Shown: piece by piece, positions 61,531 to 64,000 of the stretch
Position numbering within the stretch: position 1 is the stretch's first letter
Layout of the letters: each line of letters begins with the position of its first letter
Origin: Myroides sp. N17-2
Lineage (GTDB): Bacteria; Bacteroidota; Bacteroidia; Flavobacteriales; Flavobacteriaceae
NCBI RefSeq assembly: GCF_002286775.1
Contig: NZ_NSGJ01000005.1
Coordinates: 1-64,000 of the forward strand
DNA length: 64,000 nucleotides
Direction: 5' to 3'
Translations under genes and position numbers: made by a program
Notes under the pieces: generated by a model
The model's database searches: none
What the model saw: only the letters and a program-made list of their open reading frames with translations
What the model was told of the DNA's origin: nothing

Positions 61531-62940
61531 TAAGTATTTCTTTAGAATCAAGATAGATTCCTCTATCTGCTGTGTTGTTAAAGATCCGAAACTAAAACGT
61601 ATTCCTTGTAGTTCAGGTAGATAAGAGAATCTACTAGGTCCCATAATCTTAATGCGTTCTTTTTGTAGTTGCGCTTCTAGAGTTGACCACTTTATCTTTT
61701 TAAGGGGAACTAACCATATCGCTAGACCACCATCCGCGATAGTATAATGTACAGCCTCTTTAAGGTGTAAATCCAATAGGTTAGCCGTAAGGTCTCTTTT
61801 GTCTTTGTAGTAATTATGTGCTTTCTTGAGGTGTTTTCGAATTGTACCGTCTTCCATTAACTGTAATACGGCCTGCTCCATAATATTATCTCCTTGTACA
61901 TCTATGATGCTTCTAAGTTCACCTATTTTAGCGATTAGTTGACTATCTGTAGCGATATATCCTATACGAAGTGAGGGTGCAACTACCTTACTCAAAGTGC
62001 CTATATATACATAATTAGTGATATTAGGAAGGCTGCTGATAGGCATAATAGGTCTATGCCCATAGTGAAACTCATAGTCGTAATCATCTTCTATAATCGT
62101 AAAGTTATATTGATTAGATAATTCGATCAGTTTATATCTTCTTTGTAAACTTAATGTAGCGGTCGTAGGGTACTGATGATGAGGGGTTAGGTAGATTGCC
62201 TTGATGTTTTTATACTTCTTTAGATATTCTTCCACCTGCTCGATATTGATACCTTGACTATCCACATCAGCATATAATAGCTGCGCTCCTGCGTGCTCAA
62301 ATGTGTTCCATGCTTTCTTATATCCTGGGTGTTCTACTATGACGTAATCATTAGGTTTAAGAAGTACCTGCGCTACTAAGTACATCGCCATCTGACTACC
62401 TCGTGAGATACAGATTTCCTCTGCAGTGACCTGCATTCCTCTTAAGTGATTAAGCATCTTGCTGATATGCTCCCTGAATTCAAATAATCCTAGAGGAGAA
62501 GAATATCCCATCATTTGCCACTTGCCTTTTCGCTTAAAGATTTGACGATAAGCACGGGCTAGTTCTTCTACAGGAGCAATAGAGGTATCGGGATTGCCAT
62601 CATCCACCATAATGGTGTAATTGATTTGATTCTTGTTCTCCTCGATTATCTCTTTTGATTTTTTCTTAGCAGTGTCTTTTCCTAACAGTTTAGAGACAAA
62701 AGTTCCACTACGAGATTTAGATTCTATCCATCCCTCACTTAGAAGCACGTCATATGCCTCTATAACTGTATTTCTATTAACTCCGATAATCTCTGCAAGT
62801 TTTCGACTACCGGGTAGAGCCTCTTCCTCTTTTAGTTGACCGAGCTTTATCGCCTCGATAATAGCATCGGCTATCTGTAGATAAACTGCTTTCTTATCTG
62901 AATTAGTAAGTTGTATTTGTAGAGGCCATGGTCTTAGCAT
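61528..62940 (-). CDS. MocR/PdxR-type GntR-aminotransferase fusion regulator
   Basis: A 470-residue PLP-binding transcription factor. Residues about 10-80 are a GntR winged helix (YLQIADAIIEAIKLGQLKEEEALPGSRKLAEIIGVNRNTVIEAYDVLLSEGWIESKSRSGTFV). Residues about 110-470 are a class I aminotransferase fold, with the PLP lysine in YIGTLSKVVAPSLRIGYI (about 306). Such factors (PdxR, GabR, TauR) respond to PLP or amino-acid adducts. No pdxST, gab or tau genes are adjacent. An inverted repeat GGACTAG / CTAGTCC overlaps its own promoter region, which suggests autoregulation. Confidence 0.93.
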   Translation of the reverse strand: MLRPWPLQIQLTNSDKKAVYLQIADAIIEAIKLGQLKEEEALPGSRKLAEIIGVNRNTVIEAYDVLLSEGWIESKSRSGTFVSKLLGKDTAKKKSKEIIEENKNQINYTIMVDDGNPDTSIAPVEELARAYRQIFKRKGKWQMMGYSSPLGLFEFREHISKMLNHLRGMQVTAEEICISRGSQMAMYLVAQVLLKPNDYVIVEHPGYKKAWNTFEHAGAQLLYADVDSQGINIEQVEEYLKKYKNIKAIYLTPHHQYPTTATLSLQRRYKLIELSNQYNFTIIEDDYDYEFHYGHRPIMPISSLPNITNYVYIGTLSKVVAPSLRIGYIATDSQLIAKIGELRSIIDVQGDNIMEQAVLQLMEDGTIRKHLKKAHNYYKDKRDLTANLLDLHLKEAVHYTIADGGLAIWLVPLKKIKWSTLEAQLQKERIKIMGPSRFSYLPELQGIRFSFGSLTTQQIEESILILKKYL

Positions 62941-62944
62941 AACT

Positions 62945-62992
62945 GGACTAGTATAAAAGTAGGTTATATCAATTAATTCTAGTCCAAATGTA
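62945..62992 (-). promoter_or_regulatory. MocR-gene promoter TACATTTG with flanking inverted repeat
   Basis: The -7 element TACATTTG lies at 62985-62992. GGACTAG (62945-62951) and CTAGTCC (62979-62985) are a 7-bp inverted pair 27 bp apart between the -7 and the start codon, in a position to block transcription when bound. Confidence 0.45.
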
Positions 62993-62994
62993 CA

Positions 62995-63013
62995 ACCTTA
63001 AATCTTCAACTAT
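62995..63013. repeat. Solo end of palindromic repeat family 1
   Basis: ACCTTAAATCTTCAACTATC differs from the family end ACCTTAAATCTGCAACTACC at two positions; the rest of the element is absent. Confidence 0.4.
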
Positions 63014-63122
63014 CTAAAAAATAATTATTTTAAACTAGATTAAGCCATAGATATATAGACAAGATAGCCCTGAATGAATTAAGGTATACTTAACTATAAT
63101 AGTTTCTTGTTGATGTGCTTTA

Positions 63123-63596
63123 TCACTTTTTAGTGTTGATTTTAGCACAGTGAAGTTGTTTATCTAAGCAAGAAAGTCCGTCATCAGCAGGATAACAGAG
63201 ATCAGATGTACTTGGGATAAGGCAGTGATTGCTACCTAGCACTAGGAATTTAGCCTCTACTCTAGGGGTAGTAATGATATGCGCTAAGGAAACTATAGTT
63301 GATTCTTTAGTCTTTGCAATAAAATAGTAATTATCCTTGTATTTCACTACGTTTAGATAAGGTTTTTCTAATAAAGAAGTACCTAGAATAGGAGTATAGA
63401 AAGTCAAAATATCTTTATTAAGATACTTAGCATCTATTAGAAACTGATAGGATTCTTGGTTATTAGAGTCATAATTAATGCGAACGATATTTATCTCTTC
63501 TAGGGTTCTCTTCTTATAGGCAAGATTTACATCTGTCAACTCCTGTGCAAATGAATGCATACAGAATAATAAAAGCAGTGGGTATATCAGTTTCAT
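63123..63596 (-). CDS. Secreted hypothetical protein with C-terminal cysteines
   Basis: A 157-residue protein with signal peptide 1-17 (ends HSFAQ). The C terminus has four cysteines (NHCLIPSTSDLCYP, SCLDKQLHC) likely to form disulfides in the periplasm. No domain recognised. Monocistronic. Its role is unknown. Confidence 0.65.
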   Translation of the reverse strand: MKLIYPLLLLFCMHSFAQELTDVNLAYKKRTLEEINIVRINYDSNNQESYQFLIDAKYLNKDILTFYTPILGTSLLEKPYLNVVKYKDNYYFIAKTKESTIVSLAHIITTPRVEAKFLVLGSNHCLIPSTSDLCYPADDGLSCLDKQLHCAKINTKK

Positions 63597-63711
63597 AATG
63601 TAGTAAGTTGTGTCTTAAGTTAAGGCACAAATACTATTCCATTGATTTTTTGTTGTTTAAAATAGTTTGATTGTTATAAGTAAAACATAAATTAAGGAGG
63701 TATTCTACTTT

Positions 63712-63954
63712 CTAGAATCTTACCATATAGTATTTTTTCTTTCTTCTTCTTAAAAGGTAATCATATTTATACTTAAATACTGGTATAATAACATAACCTT
63801 TATTTGTTAATTTACGTACTAGAGGTTCTGGTAAATCATCTGTAGTATATGAGCTCTTGCCTTGTAATGCTGATTCTTTTAATTTATTGATAATAGATAT
63901 ATATTTTTCTTCTAAAGCATTTTCTGCGATAGAGTTTAATTGATCTGCGGTCAT
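63712..63954 (-). CDS. Small basic hypothetical protein
   Basis: An 80-residue protein. The N-terminal half is helical (NSIAENALEEKYISIINKLKESALQGKSS), the C terminus is basic and aromatic (KYKYDYLLRRRKKKYYMVRF). No signal or membrane segment. I recall similar short proteins in phage-related and Bacteroidota genomes but cannot name a family. A TAATTTTG promoter at 63988-63995 supports the ATG at 63954, so the gene is probably complete at the window edge. Confidence 0.6.
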   Translation of the reverse strand: MTADQLNSIAENALEEKYISIINKLKESALQGKSSYTTDDLPEPLVRKLTNKGYVIIPVFKYKYDYLLRRRKKKYYMVRF

Positions 63955-63987
63955 TTGTTAGTTAAGTATGTTTTATTATTATAAAAA

Positions 63988-63995
63988 CAAAATTA
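63988..63995 (-). promoter_or_regulatory. -7 element TAATTTTG
   Basis: Minus-strand TAnnTTTG match 34 bp before the start of the small basic protein. Confidence 0.4.
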
Positions 63996-64000
63996 CATAA

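Overview
The window reads as chromosomal DNA of a low-GC Bacteroidota, most likely a Flavobacteriaceae member close to Myroides (genus level is inference). The grounds are SusC/SusD pairs, a hybrid-two-component-type regulator, Bacteroidota -7 promoter elements (TAnnTTTG, best case TTG-N19-TATCTTTG at 21469-21498), Cys lipoboxes and TonB-dependent receptors. I saw no tRNA, rRNA, CRISPR array, prophage or intact transposase.

Layout. 1-3400: a 5'-truncated SusC-like gene and its SusD lipoprotein. 3473-9614: small regulatory and metabolic units: AraC regulators, two RidA-family proteins, a DUF2798/ribB/Crp-type operon behind an FNR-like box, and a threonine dehydratase paired with RidA. 9615-13110: accessory stretch with a 466-bp repeat, orphan immunity-type genes (DUF4240, Imm53-like), a truncated HigA-like antitoxin and a ParE-type toxin-antitoxin pair. 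13177-14211: a single-chain, mitochondrial-type phenylalanyl-tRNA synthetase. 14570-18851: ECF sigma factor with membrane partner, an outer-membrane barrel, a nitronate monooxygenase and two unknown membrane proteins. 18996-26150: TonB receptor, SAM-I-type riboswitch in front of an NhaC-family transporter, fabG, and a second TonB-type barrel. 26427-29030: a frameshifted small gene, a PaaI-type thioesterase and a deoxyhypusine-synthase-like protein.

29530-41991 is the most distinctive block: a hybrid sensor/AraC regulator whose phosphorelay residues are all replaced, then SusC, SusD, a GDPD-type/alkaline phosphatase fusion and a calcineurin-like phosphoesterase. Together they look like an uptake-and-cleavage locus for a phosphate-ester substrate instead of a glycan. 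42697-52834 is mixed housekeeping (S41 peptidase, sterol-desaturase-type hydroxylase, aminopeptidase P, GNAT, aroC). 52945-57315 is one compact minus-strand unit, hutI-hutG-response regulator-sensor kinase. 57393-63954 holds corA, a 1.3-kb non-coding stretch with a candidate structured RNA, a luciferase-like oxidoreductase and a MocR-type regulator.

Three dispersed non-coding repeat families run through the window: (1) ~154-bp near-perfect palindromes with 14-bp inverted ends, usually at gene 3' ends; (2) two ~470-bp elements with 11-bp iterons in opposite orientation 49 kb apart; (3) a ~300-bp element rich in TTCGGAA/TTCCGAA, also in two opposed copies. None contains a credible ORF.
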